Of a stretch of DNA of 64,000 nucleotides, positions 33,300 through 43,332 are shown one piece after another. The first letter of the stretch is position 1; each line of letters opens with the position of its first letter. Made by a program: the position numbers and the translations under genes. The notes beneath the pieces are model-generated. The model saw nothing but the letters and a program-made list of their open reading frames with translations, did not search any database and was not told the DNA's origin. This stretch comes from Lunularia cruciata (Eukaryota; Streptophyta; Marchantiopsida; Lunulariales; Lunulariaceae): contig OX419756.1 in NCBI GenBank assembly GCA_948567375.1, positions 46,974,552-47,038,551 of the forward strand, read 5' to 3'.

Positions 33300-33990
33300 T
33301 GACTTGTATGCCTTCAAGAAGCCCATGATTTACTCATTGCTAGTCACATGGGTGTAGACAAGACCTTGGGTACCCTCCAACATTAATGGTGGTAGCCCAA
33401 CATGACACGAGATGTTTGAGAATTTTTTTGATCGTGCGAGAGCTGCCAATGTAACAAGGCCAACAACCAAAAGCCGAGTGGACTCCTTCAACCACTCACC
33501 ATTCTATCCGTCATTAGGAGCATGTGAGCTTGGATCTCATCACATCCTTGCCAAAGACAAAACAAGGACACACCACAATCGTGGTATTTGTGGATAAGCT
33601 TAGTAAGCAAATCCCCTTGGCACCAACTTGTGATATCGTGGATGCTCCAACCTTAGTGCAAATCTACATCGAGAATGTCTTCAAGCATCATGGGATGCCA
33701 TGTGTACTCATCTCTGACCGTGATTCTCAATTTACCGAGAAGTTTTGGCAAGCACTCTTCTAGATACTCGGCACCAAGCTTCCTTTGTCCATGGCCTATC
33801 ATCCTCAAACTGATGGCCAAACCAAATGTGCAAATTGTACATTGGAGGATATGTTGCGTGCCTTTGTCAATGTCCACCATACCAATTGGGATGAATGTCT
33901 TGCAGTTACAGATTTGCCTATAACAATTCCAAACATGCAAGCACCAGATTTTCTTCTTTCTTTCTCAATTTTGGTCAAGATCCACTTGTT
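33300..33990 (+). pseudogene. C2 integrase
   Basis: HHCC remnant SHMGVDKT...CESCQCNKA at about 33340-33460, core first Asp SLDLITSLPKTKQGHTTIVV (33524 on), second Asp VLISDRDSQFTEKFWQ, then MAYHPQTDGQTKCANCTLE where the catalytic Glu (QTE) is Lys. Stops and shifts occur. Inactive. Confidence 0.8.
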
Positions 33991-34405
33991 CCTGATTCTC
34001 TTCTTGCTCCTCCTCCATCTCAGGTTCCTCATACTTCCACATTCTTGACAACTATATCCTAATCTCTCCAACAATCCAAGTCTCACCTCCTTGTTGCTCA
34101 AAATCGCCAAAAACAATCTGCGGACCACCATCATCTTGATCTCACTTTTGAAGTCAGTGATAAAGTCATGTTATCCTCTAGTAACCTCCCTCTCCCACTT
34201 GATACCAAGTTTGTAAACTTGCACCTAATTGGATAGGACCCTTTGATATCACCCAAATTGTCTCTCTTGTTGCTTATTGACTTGCCTTGCCTTGACACAT
34301 GCATATCCATCCTGTCTTTCATGTTTCAAAGTTGAAACCCTTTGTTCCTAACCTTCTTTCTTTTCCTCTTGAGTCCAACCTCCCCTTCTTCCTGTCCCTA
34401 TCAAT

Positions 34406-34570
34406 GATCACAAGGAGTACGAAGTTGATCCTATCCTTGCACGTTGCCATATTCAAGGAGGCCATTGCCAACATACAGAGTACAAAGTCCTTTAAAAAGG
34501 GTATCTCCTTCATGATACCACATGGGAACCTCTTTCTCACCTCCAGAATGCATAGACGGCCATCTAGGAA
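34406..34570 (+). pseudogene. C2 chromodomain at the pol C-terminus
   Basis: After HPVFHVSKLKPF (34299-34340), the frame starting at 34406 reads DHKEYEVDPILARCHIQGG, TEYKVL*KGY, HDTTWEPLSHLQNA, matching the chromodomain of chromovirus integrases (Trp of WKGY lost to a stop). Chromodomains bind methylated histone tails and steer integration in this group. The remnant in C1 is at about 37717-37870. Confidence 0.8.
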
Positions 34571-34606
34571 TTTGAAGCTTCATTGGCAACAAGGATGTCA
34601 CCAACT

Positions 34607-34621
34607 AGCAGTGGGGGAATA
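34607..34621 (+). promoter_or_regulatory. Polypurine tract of C2
   Basis: AGCAGTGGGGGAATA immediately precedes the 3' LTR start TGTAACAAT at 34622. The C1 counterpart CAATGGGGGATA is at 37921-37932. Confidence 0.85.
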
Positions 34622-35032
34622 TGTAACAATATGGAGTTTAGCAATGAAGTTAGTCGGGCTTACAAAGTAGCACATAAGACAAAGTAGCCTAGAATATTCC
34701 AGAAGTATCTAGGAAGCTTCTTGGGAAGCTTCCTGACTAGCTTAGCTTGCACCTCAAGTAAGTAGCTTCTAGAAGCTTCCAACTAGCTTAGCTTGCATGC
34801 TAAGTATGCAGCTTCTAGAAGGAAGTTTCTTGAGAAGCTTCCTAGTTAACTTGGCTTGCACTCTAAGAAAGTGGCTTGAGGAAGCTTTTTGAGAAGCTTC
34901 TCAAGGGCCTTGTATGCTACCTATAATACCAAAGCCAAAGCTCATGCAAGGCATTTGGTGTTTTCCCACATTCAAGTGTCCCAATGTGAGTTTCAATTCT
35001 CCTATTTCTCTCCTCGGTCTTGGTCTTTTACA
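34622..35032 (+). repeat. 3' LTR of C2
   Basis: 411 bp. Shares the tandem units. 34767-34779 reads TTCtaGAAgcTTC (three perfect HSE pentamers). The TATA box is shortened to CTATAATACC. Confidence 0.9.
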
Positions 35033-35037
35033 CATGG

Positions 35038-37920
35038 ACAATTTGATGAGGGCCAAAAATCTCATCAAGCAATGGTTGTTCAAATAGTTTAGGAATTTTT
35101 GTATGTGTTTTTGGATGATTTTCCAGAGGGATTACCCTCCAATCATGGTATGCCTTTGAAGATTGAGTTATTGCTAAGAAGTACTCCAATGAGTAGATAA
35201 ATCTATCAAGTGTCACCAAAGGAGTTGGACAAGCTTTCAACAACACTAATAGGGTTATTAGAGAGGGATTTCATACAAGATAATACATCCCCTTGGAGAA
35301 CATCAGTATTATTTGTTCCAAAGAAGGATGGGCCTTTGCTTCTATATTGATTATTGTGGCCTCAATAAAAAAATAGTGAAAAATGCATATCCCTTGCTTT
35401 GAATTGATGACTTGCTCAATCAATTGAGTAGAGCACAGATACTTCTCCAAGTTGGATCTACAAAGTGAATATTAGTAGATTCCCATTGATCAAGAGAATG
35501 TGCAAAAGACTACTTTTTGCACAAGGTATGGGCATTTTGAACTGAGAGCTCTACCTTTTGGGCTCACCAATGCTCCAAAAGTCTTCATGAATCAGATGCA
35601 TCAGGTGTTGGATGGGCTATTGGACCAATACTTGGTGGTGTTCTTGGATGATATTTTAATCTATAACAAGACGGAGGTAGAACATCCAATTTATGTGCAA
35701 AAAGTCCAAAGATGACTACATCAATGGAAGTTTTAATGCAAGAAGTTCAAGTGTGCCTCTTGGTAGAAAGAAGTTACCTTCTTGGATTATAGAATCTCAT
35801 CAGAGGTGACAAGATGGAAAAAGAGAAGATCAAGGCCATTATTGATTGATTTACTCCAAAAGATACCACAAAAGTGCAAGGATTTAATGGATTGGCAATT
35901 TTTTATTGACAATTCATCCATTGTTATGCTCATGTGACCACACCATTGACAGACCTCTTAGGGAAGACCTCAAGCTTCAAGTGGACCTCCAAGCATGAAG
36001 AAGTATTCTAGAAGCTGAAACATATAGTGTTTTCAAGATCCATTCTTCAACCATATGATCCTCAATTGCCTTGTGTGGTTGATTTTGATGCTTCTAACTT
36101 TGCCATTGAATTTTTGTTGCAACAAAAAATTTTGATGGGTTACATCCCATTGCCTTTATGTCTTGTCAACTAAACCAAAAAAAAAAAGAATTACTCTACT
36201 TGATATCAAGAACAACTAGCAATGGTTTATGCCACCAATGTATGGAGGCATCATCTCTTGGGGAAACAAGTGATCATGAAAACCAATCATTGCAAACATT
36301 ACATTTAGAGCATATGAAGAGCCAAAATCATCAATGAAAGAAAAAATTTGACCTCAAACATGAGTACAAACCCAATAGGTTCCAAATCATCCCCCATGCC
36401 CTATCACAATGACCTGATTTGAAATCTCTTCCTCTCATCACGACAGCAATTATGACAATGTCAATCAACTCAAAAGTCCCAATCAAGTTTAAGATAGCTT
36501 TACAACAAGACATCTTCTTTCAAATGGTATAAGGTCATCTTGTAGCACACAACAAGGAATAAAACACTTTCTCCTTCAAGGATAGCCTTCTATTTTGTGA
36601 GAATGTTCCAACCAAGGGAGATCTACAACTTGTGCAACTTCAAGAAGTCCATGACTTACCAATTTTTGGTCACATGGGTGTGGACAAGACCTTAGTACCC
36701 TATAATATGAATAATGGTGGCCCAACATGGTACAAGATGTTCAAGAGTTTGTCCACTCTTATGAGAGCTACCAATGCAACAAGACTAGCAATAGAAAATT
36801 GGACTCCTTCAACTACTTCCCATCCCATCTTCTCAATGGGAACACATGAGCTTAGATCTCATCACCTCCTTGCCCAAGACAAAGCAATGTTGTACAAAAA
36901 TTGTGGTGTTTGTGAAGTTGTTAAGTAAGCAAATCCATTTGGCACCAATTTTTGATATAATGGATGCTCCAACATTGGTCCATATTTATTTTGACAATGT
37001 CTTCAAGCATCATGGAATGTCTTGTGTCATCATCTCTAAGATCCTTGATTTGGTAGAAAATTTGGGGAAACGTTCCTCCAAATACTTGGCAGCAAGCTTG
37101 CTTTATCCACAACCTATCATCCTCACATTGATGGACAAAGCAACCATACAACTCAAACCTTGGAGAGTATCCTTTGTGCCTTTATCAACACTCACCATAC
37201 CAATTAGGATGAATGTCTTGCACTATTGAGTTTACCTACAGTAATTCCAAACAAGCAAGCACTAGATTCTCTCCCTTCATCCTTTATTTTGGCCAAGACC
37301 CACTTGTTCCAGATTCCCTTCTTGCTCCTCCTCTATCTCATGTCTCTCATAGTTCCATCTTCTTAATCACAATATTCTAATTCCTACAACAAGCTAAATC
37401 TCATCTCCTTTTTGTTCAAAATAGTTAGAAACAAAATGTGGACCAACATTTTCATGATCTCATCTTTCAACTTGGTGATAAGGTCATGTTTTCTTCTAGT
37501 AACCTAACCTTCCCACTTGATACACAAGTCCAAAAACTTATTCCTAATTTGAGAGGTCCATTTGATATCACCCATATTATTTCTCCAAATTTTCCTTGCC
37601 TTGCCTTGTGATATGCAAATCCACCCTATCTTTTATAATTTCAAGTTGAAACCCTTTGTTTGTAATCCATCTTCCTTTTCCTCTTGTGTCCAACCTCCTT
37701 CTTTTCCCATCCTAGCAATGATCATGAGGAGTATATATTGATTTTATCCTTGCATGTTGCTACATTCAACATAGTTTCCAATAGTATATGGAGTAAAAAG
37801 TCCTTTGTAAAGGGTATCTTCTTCATGATGCCACTTGGAAGCCTCTTTTTCATCTCCAAAATACACAACAACCTTCTAGGAGTTTGAACCTTCCATGGTG
37901 ATGAGAATGTCACAAACTAG
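35038..37920 (+). pseudogene. C1 RT, RNase H, integrase and chromodomain remnants
   Basis: Second half of C1 pol after the C2 insertion. RT: RYGHFELRALPFGLTNAPKVF and VVFLDDILIYN at 35500-35715. RNase H: FDASNFAIE near 36080. Integrase: DLPIFGHMGVDKT (36640-36690), SLDLITSLPKTKQ (36846 on), YFDNVFKHHGMSCVIIS. Chromodomain remnant with YKVL-like KKSFVKGIFFMMPLGS near 37790. Many stops and shifts; fully decayed. Confidence 0.8.
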
Positions 37921-37932
37921 CAATGGGGGATA

Positions 37933-38410
37933 TGTAACAATATGGAGTTTATTGATGAGTAAATCAGGATTAATGAAGTAACAAATAGGCCAAATTATCC
38001 CAAGAATTATAAGAATATTCTAGAAGCATCTAGGAAGCTACTTGGTACCTTCTAAGTATTGGATAATGTGCATGCAAAGTGGTGACTTCTAGGAGGAAGT
38101 TTCTTGACTAGCTTAGCTTGCATGCGAAGTAGGGGGCTTCTAAGAGGAAACTTCTTGAGAATCTTTCCAACTAACTTAGCTTGCACACCAAGTAAGTGGC
38201 TTCTAAAAGGAAGCTTCTTGAGAAGCTTCTTAAGAAGCTTGGCTTGCACTCTAAGAAAGAAAATTTTAGGAAGCATCTCGAGAGCCTTGTTTGCTTGCCT
38301 ATAAATACCAAAGCTCATGCTAAGCATTCAAAGTTCCCTCATTCAATAATCCCAATGTGATCTTTCACTTTGATCTTCCATTCTCCTATTTCTCTCCTTG
38401 GTCTTTTACA
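37933..38410 (+). repeat. 3' LTR of C1
   Basis: 478 bp, TGTAACAATATGG...GGTCTTTTACA, followed by TSD CCAAG. Contains the same ~60-bp units with AAGCTTCTTGAGAAGCTTCTTAAGAAGCTT. Confidence 0.9.
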
Positions 38411-38524
38411 CCAAGAAAAATTCACCCAAAACCCAGTCAGACCCACCTCCATCCAAGCAAATCACTAACCAACCTTGGTGAATCCAACCCAACCCAATAG
38501 ATCTACTCCAAAGCCAAGTGGATC

Positions 38525-39234
38525 TACGAGCCAGCTTATCTCTCGCTTAGGATGAATCTCTAATGGCTATTAGAGTAGTTCACCAAGGACTAAGAAAGCA
38601 AAGAACCAAACTCCTTTGCACTCCTCTAAGGTTAAGAACCAAGGAATCTCCAAGACTCAAGCCATTGCTCACTAAAGAACTCAATGAAAGAAAGACATTT
38701 GCAAATGAAAGGATGATGAGTACCTCCTTACTCCTAGTTTATATACTTGTGAATAGTTACAAACCAATGTTACTTATTTCTATAGTAACTCAAGTTACAA
38801 GGCAAAAAGTCATATAAAGTAAAAATTCTAAAGGACTATCTAAACTCATAGGAATAATCCACTAAGCATGTAGTCTTATCTTGACCCAAATACTAAGTCA
38901 AGGATTCCTTTACAAGGGGTATCCTTGGACTATAAAAGAATCTAAACCAAAAATACTTGTGGATCCAAGAGTTCTCATCTCTTTCTTCAAAGCCAAACAT
39001 CTAGGAATAATACACTAGAATACACCAAGTCAATACACTAGAATCTAACATAGTGGTACTCACTCTTTCATTTTCCACTAAAGAAGAGTCACTCTATCTT
39101 GGCTATGACTAACTCTAGCTAATCATGGCTAATGTAGAAGCTTGATTTAAATCTATATAAATAATATCTCTCAACTACTTGCAATAAAAAATGAAATTTT
39201 GTAATAGAGCATACATGCATCAATGGGTGTTACA
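38525..39234 (-). repeat. Old diverged solo LTR of family A
   Basis: Aligns end to end with the A1/A2 LTRs (start TACGAGCCAGC for TGTGAGCCGGC, end ATGGGTGTTACA) with many substitutions and small indels. Flanks are GATC and AACC, which fit a decayed 4-bp GNNC-type duplication differing by two transitions. No internal region beside it. Confidence 0.8.
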
Positions 39235-39937
39235 AACCCAACCCAATCAGCGGCTTAACCTTAATTCTAATCCAAAGCCAGGAAAAACTAATCCAACATT
39301 GGTTAGATCCACCAACTGCTAATCCAACTTGGGTGGATCCACTCCCAACCCAAGCAAATCTAGCCCTTCCATCCCCACAATGAAACACCCTCCACTACGG
39401 ACAAACCCATTCATGTTGCAAGCAAACAGACTACCGAATGGGCGGACCATTCAAAAGTGAGAAAAGCCATTTCATCAACCATATATAAAAATAATTGGGC
39501 AAGATAATTTTACTTTATTCATTCATAGGGGTTGTACAAATATCCACCAATCAAAATATCTTGGTTTAATGCCAAGAAAGTCTCTATAATTGATGACCTT
39601 GTTTCTTTTCTGATATAGCTAATGCTCCTAACACCAACCTCCATGTGAGGATAATTTGATGCACTTGCATCCATGAATTGAGTGGCATCTTCTTCATCTC
39701 CAACTATTTCCTCTTCATCATCCCATAGATTGAATCTATTAATTAAAAGTTGTGCAATATAACACACGTGGATATCCAACACAAGAGGTAGGAGTTACAT
39801 TTCCTGGTTGAACACTCAACTCCCACAAACAAGTGCAAATCCATTGTCAATATCCCAATGTAGTGTTCATTTAAAGACCTTGTTTAAGCCACACATTGGT
39901 TGGAATGCTTCTTTCTCATGTGTTAGCTTGTTTGAAC
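39235..39937. other. Non-coding spacer with AAGCAAATCTA-type motifs
   Basis: 39235-39380 carries GGATCCACTCCCAACCCAAGC-like motifs related in reverse complement to those at 230-470. The rest, including an 87-codon minus-strand ORF at 39519-39782, has no recognised family. GAAC at 39934-39937 is the left TSD of A2. Confidence 0.5.
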
Positions 39938-40629
39938 TGTGAGCCGGCCTGTCTCTCACTCAGGATGAACCTCTGATGGCTATTATGGTAGCGCACCATG
40001 GACTAAGAAGGCAAGGAACCCCAACTCCATCATACTCCTCCAAGGCTAACACTCCAAGACTCAAGACATTGCTCACTAGAGAACTCAATGAGAGAGAGAT
40101 AGTTGCAAATGAAAGGATGATGAGTACCTCCTCACTCCTTGTTTATATACTTGTGAAATAGTCACGTACCAAAGTTACTAATTACCGTAGTAACTCAAGT
40201 TACTAGACTAAAAGTCAAGTAAAGTCAAAAAGTAGAAAGGAATATCCATTCACATGGGCATATTCCCCTAAGCATGTGGTCTTATCTTGACCCAACCACT
40301 AAAGCAAGGATTCCTTCACATGGGCTATCCTTGGACTAAAGAAGAATCCAAAACAAAAAGGCTTGCGGGCCCAAGAGTTCTCAACTCTTTCCCCAAAGCC
40401 AAACACCTAGGAATAATACCAAGTCAACACACTAAAATCCAAAATAGTGGTGCTCATCTTTTCTACTTCCTCTAAAGTAAGGTCCCATCTATCTTAGCTA
40501 TGACTAACTTTAGCTAACCATGACTAATATAGAACCATCCTTTATCTCTATATAAATAATATCTCTTAAGTACTTGTAATACCAAGCTAAATATCACAAT
40601 ACCACACACATGCACAAATGGGTGTTACA
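39938..40629 (-). repeat. 3' LTR of A2
   Basis: 692 bp, TGTGAGCCGGCC...GGTGTTACA. The polypurine tract (GGGGGTAAA on the minus strand) is at 40630-40638. In the transcribed orientation a TATA box TATATAAAC lies about 480 bp into the LTR. Confidence 0.95.
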
Positions 40630-40677
40630 TTTACCCCCGGACTAAGTTTTCACTTTGTCCTCAAAGTGAAGGTCTCT

Positions 40678-43332
40678 CTACCTTCTATGGTACATCTTCA
40701 ACTTATCATGGTTAATCCTATCAAAGTGTCTTCCTCCCAACTCCTTGAGATCATAAGTGTAATTTCCCCACACCTTCTCTACTATGAAAGGTCCAAAGTA
40801 CTTAGGCAAAAACTTCTTTTGTACTCTCTTGAATCGAATGGAATCAAACAACATTACCCAATCACCTTCTTTGAAAGGCTCCACCTTCTTCTTGCCTTGC
40901 CTCTTGTCATAGCTCTCCTTTTGTTTCCTTTGGGCTTGCTCCACTCGAACCATAGCAACTGCTCTTGCCTCTTCCAACTCCATGAGTTGATCCTTCCTTG
41001 ACTTCTCTGCATCACTTCCTTGTGCTTTCTTCAATCTCCTATGAATGCTTTGGAAGGTAGGAAGATCAAAGTGAATAGGTAAGGTAGACTCAATACCATA
41101 CACCAATTGGAATGGAGAATATCCAGTGGAAGTCTTCATGGTTGTCCTATACTCCCACAAAACTGCATGAATCCTCTTGTCCCAATGATGTTTAGCCCCC
41201 TCCATTTCTGCATCTTTGGCCAACATCATGCACAAGGTCTGATTGGTTCTCTCTGCCAAGCCATTGGAATTTGGCTTATAGGATGTAGTTACTCTATGTG
41301 TGATAGAGAAATGTCGTAGCATGGCTGTAGTAATGCTTCCTGTAAACTCTCCTCCTCTATCAGAAACCAACTCCAAAGGGCATCCAAACCTAGTGATAAT
41401 GCGTTCATAAAGAAATCTACCCACTTCATCTTCATTCTTGTCCCTCAATGGTCTAGCCTCAACCCACTTGGTAAGGTAATCAGTAACTACCACAATGTAC
41501 CGATTGTTCCTTGGGGTTCTATTGAGAGGTCCTACAAAATCAATTCCCCACTTCTCAAAGGGTCCTAGCAATGGAATTGATCTAAGTGGTGGAGTGGATG
41601 TAGACTTTCTAGCAAAAGCTTTACAAACATGACAAGTTTTGCAATAATCAAGACAATCCTTGAAAATCCCTCTCCAATGGTAACCTGCATCTAGAATCTT
41701 GAAAGCAGTCACCTTTCCTGCAAAGTGTCCTCCACATACTAAACCTTCATGAAACTCCTTTATGAGTAGGATAGACTCTTCCTTACCCACTGCTCTTCGA
41801 AGTAGACCATCTGCTCCTTGGTGAAAAAGAATATCATCCACCATTGTGTAAGGTCTAGATCTTGCTGCAAGGGCCTTCCTCTCCCTAGCATGCATCCCTT
41901 CTGGATAGTTACCTCTTGTCACAAAATCCACAATCTCCTTGTACTCCATTGGAACCTCTTGAGTGACTGAGATTGTCATGAGCTCCTCATCCGGGAAGGA
42001 ATCATCTACTGGCTCATCTCCATCATGATCATAGGCTCTAGATAACAAATCAGCATTTGCATGTTTCTTTCCTGGCCTATCCTCAATTGTGTAGTCATAC
42101 TCAGACAAGAGAATCATCCACCTTGCTAGTCTCCCTTCAACATTAGGCTTGTTGAAGATGTACTTCAAAGCCTTGTGATCCGTGACAATTGTGGCTTTCC
42201 CTCCAATCAAGTAGTGTCTAAACTTCTTGAGACCAAAGATCACTGCCAACCCTTCTCTCTCTGTGACAGAGTAGTTCTTCTCTGCTGAAACCATCTGCCT
42301 ACTAGCATAAGCTATTGGATGATCATGCCCATCTTGGTCTAATTGACAAAGAGTGCATCCTATAGCTACATTAGAAGCATCAGTGTAGAGGATGAAAGGC
42401 TTACTCCAATCAGGTTTAGCAAGAATTGGAGCTACAACAAGGGATTGCTTGAGCTCCTCAAAAGCTTTGAGAGCCTCCTTGTCTTCCAAAATCACCATGT
42501 AATCTACACCCTTCTTCATGTAGATGGTCAATGCATAAGCCTTGTTGGAAAATGAGAAGATGAACCTCCTATAGTACCCAACCATTCCCAAGAATTGGCG
42601 TAACTTTGTCAAGCTTGAAGGGAATGGAAGGTCTGAGATTTTCCTCACCTTCTCAGGATCAACTGCTATTCCATCCTTGGAGATGATGTGCCCCAAAAGT
42701 AGACCTTCTTCACATCCAAAAATGCACTTCTCTGGGTTGAGTGATGCATTTGCCTCATCCAAGCGTTGCAAGACTTTGATTAGGTGCTCAAAGTGCTCCT
42801 CCTTGCTCCCATAGACACAAAAGTCATCAATGAAATCTCTCACAAATTTCCCAATGAAAGGTTCAAATACCTTGTTCATGAACCGTTGGAATGTGGCTGG
42901 AGCATTGCAAAGCCCAAAAGGCATGACCTTGAAAGCGTAAGTTCCCCAAGGTGTGGTGAATGTGGTGAGTTGTTGATGCTCTGGTGCAATCTTGATTTGG
43001 TTATATCCACTATAACCATCTCCAAAACTGTACCTCTCATGACCTGCAACCTCCTCCAAGATCTCATCAATGAATGGCAATGGGTAGTAGTCCTTCTTGG
43101 TAACAGCATTGAGCTTCTTGTAATCCACACATACCCGAAGCTTGCCATTTTTTTTCTTCACAATGACAATTGGAGACACCCATTCTGAATTCTCCACCTC
43201 AAAGATAAATCCAGCCTCCTTGAGCTTATCAATCTCCTCCTTCACAACCAAAGATATTGGTGGGCTAATGCGACGTTGCTTTTGGCGGATTGGTCTTGCA
43301 TGTGACTCCACCTCTATCTTGTGCTCCTCCAA
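40678..43332 (-). CDS. A2 pol: reverse transcriptase, RNase H, integrase (884 codons)
   Basis: Continuous open frame. RT residues ~20-260: VCVDYKKLN, DGYSGYNQIKIAP, MPFGLCNAPATFQRF, catalytic FIDD at 167-170, FLGMVGYYRRF. RNase H ~310-430: YTDAS (D318), EREGLAVIFGLKKFRHYL, VTDHKALKY (D385), HANADLLSR. Integrase: H528, H536, C567, C570 zinc site; D598 (GIDFVGPL), D658 (VSDRGGEF) and E694 (NGLAERTNQ), 35 residues between the last two. GPF/Y-type C-terminus KYFGPFIVEKVWGNYTYDL at ~844-862. All catalytic residues are present. The Met at 43332 is not the natural start: it follows the 1-nt deletion that separates pol from gag-PR, and in A1 the two are in one frame here. Confidence 0.93.
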   Translation of the reverse strand: MEEHKIEVESHARPIRQKQRRISPPISLVVKEEIDKLKEAGFIFEVENSEWVSPIVIVKKKNGKLRVCVDYKKLNAVTKKDYYPLPFIDEILEEVAGHERYSFGDGYSGYNQIKIAPEHQQLTTFTTPWGTYAFKVMPFGLCNAPATFQRFMNKVFEPFIGKFVRDFIDDFCVYGSKEEHFEHLIKVLQRLDEANASLNPEKCIFGCEEGLLLGHIISKDGIAVDPEKVRKISDLPFPSSLTKLRQFLGMVGYYRRFIFSFSNKAYALTIYMKKGVDYMVILEDKEALKAFEELKQSLVVAPILAKPDWSKPFILYTDASNVAIGCTLCQLDQDGHDHPIAYASRQMVSAEKNYSVTEREGLAVIFGLKKFRHYLIGGKATIVTDHKALKYIFNKPNVEGRLARWMILLSEYDYTIEDRPGKKHANADLLSRAYDHDGDEPVDDSFPDEELMTISVTQEVPMEYKEIVDFVTRGNYPEGMHARERKALAARSRPYTMVDDILFHQGADGLLRRAVGKEESILLIKEFHEGLVCGGHFAGKVTAFKILDAGYHWRGIFKDCLDYCKTCHVCKAFARKSTSTPPLRSIPLLGPFEKWGIDFVGPLNRTPRNNRYIVVVTDYLTKWVEARPLRDKNEDEVGRFLYERIITRFGCPLELVSDRGGEFTGSITTAMLRHFSITHRVTTSYKPNSNGLAERTNQTLCMMLAKDAEMEGAKHHWDKRIHAVLWEYRTTMKTSTGYSPFQLVYGIESTLPIHFDLPTFQSIHRRLKKAQGSDAEKSRKDQLMELEEARAVAMVRVEQAQRKQKESYDKRQGKKKVEPFKEGDWVMLFDSIRFKRVQKKFLPKYFGPFIVEKVWGNYTYDLKELGGRHFDRINHDKLKMYHRR

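Larger units (their letters stand above)
29422..35032 (+). mobile_element. C2: full-length chromovirus inserted in its sister C1
   Basis: 5611 bp, plus strand, LTRs 29422-29842 and 34622-35032, perfect TSD CATGG (29417-29421 and 35033-35037). Primer-binding site TTGGTATCAAAGC at 29843-29855 and polypurine tract GTGGGGGAATA just before the 3' LTR. Domain order gag, protease, RT (FLDD), RNase H, integrase, chromodomain identifies a Ty3/gypsy chromovirus. Interrupted by stops, so not autonomous. Confidence 0.95.
2571..38410 (+). mobile_element. C1: old Ty3/gypsy chromovirus, host of the large nest
   Basis: Plus-strand LTR retrotransposon with TGTAACAATATGG...TTTTACA LTRs at both ends and a perfect 5-bp TSD, CCAAG (2566-2570 and 38411-38415). 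It has been opened by B1, D and C2. Subtracting these and their duplications leaves about 5.60 kb, the size of intact-length sister C2 (5.61 kb). The remaining pieces are gag at 7113-7553 and 28394-28890, protease to about 29260, then RT, RNase H, integrase and a chromodomain remnant at 35033-37900. The LTRs differ heavily by eye (well above 10%) and every domain is interrupted, so the element is old and dead. Confidence 0.9.
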
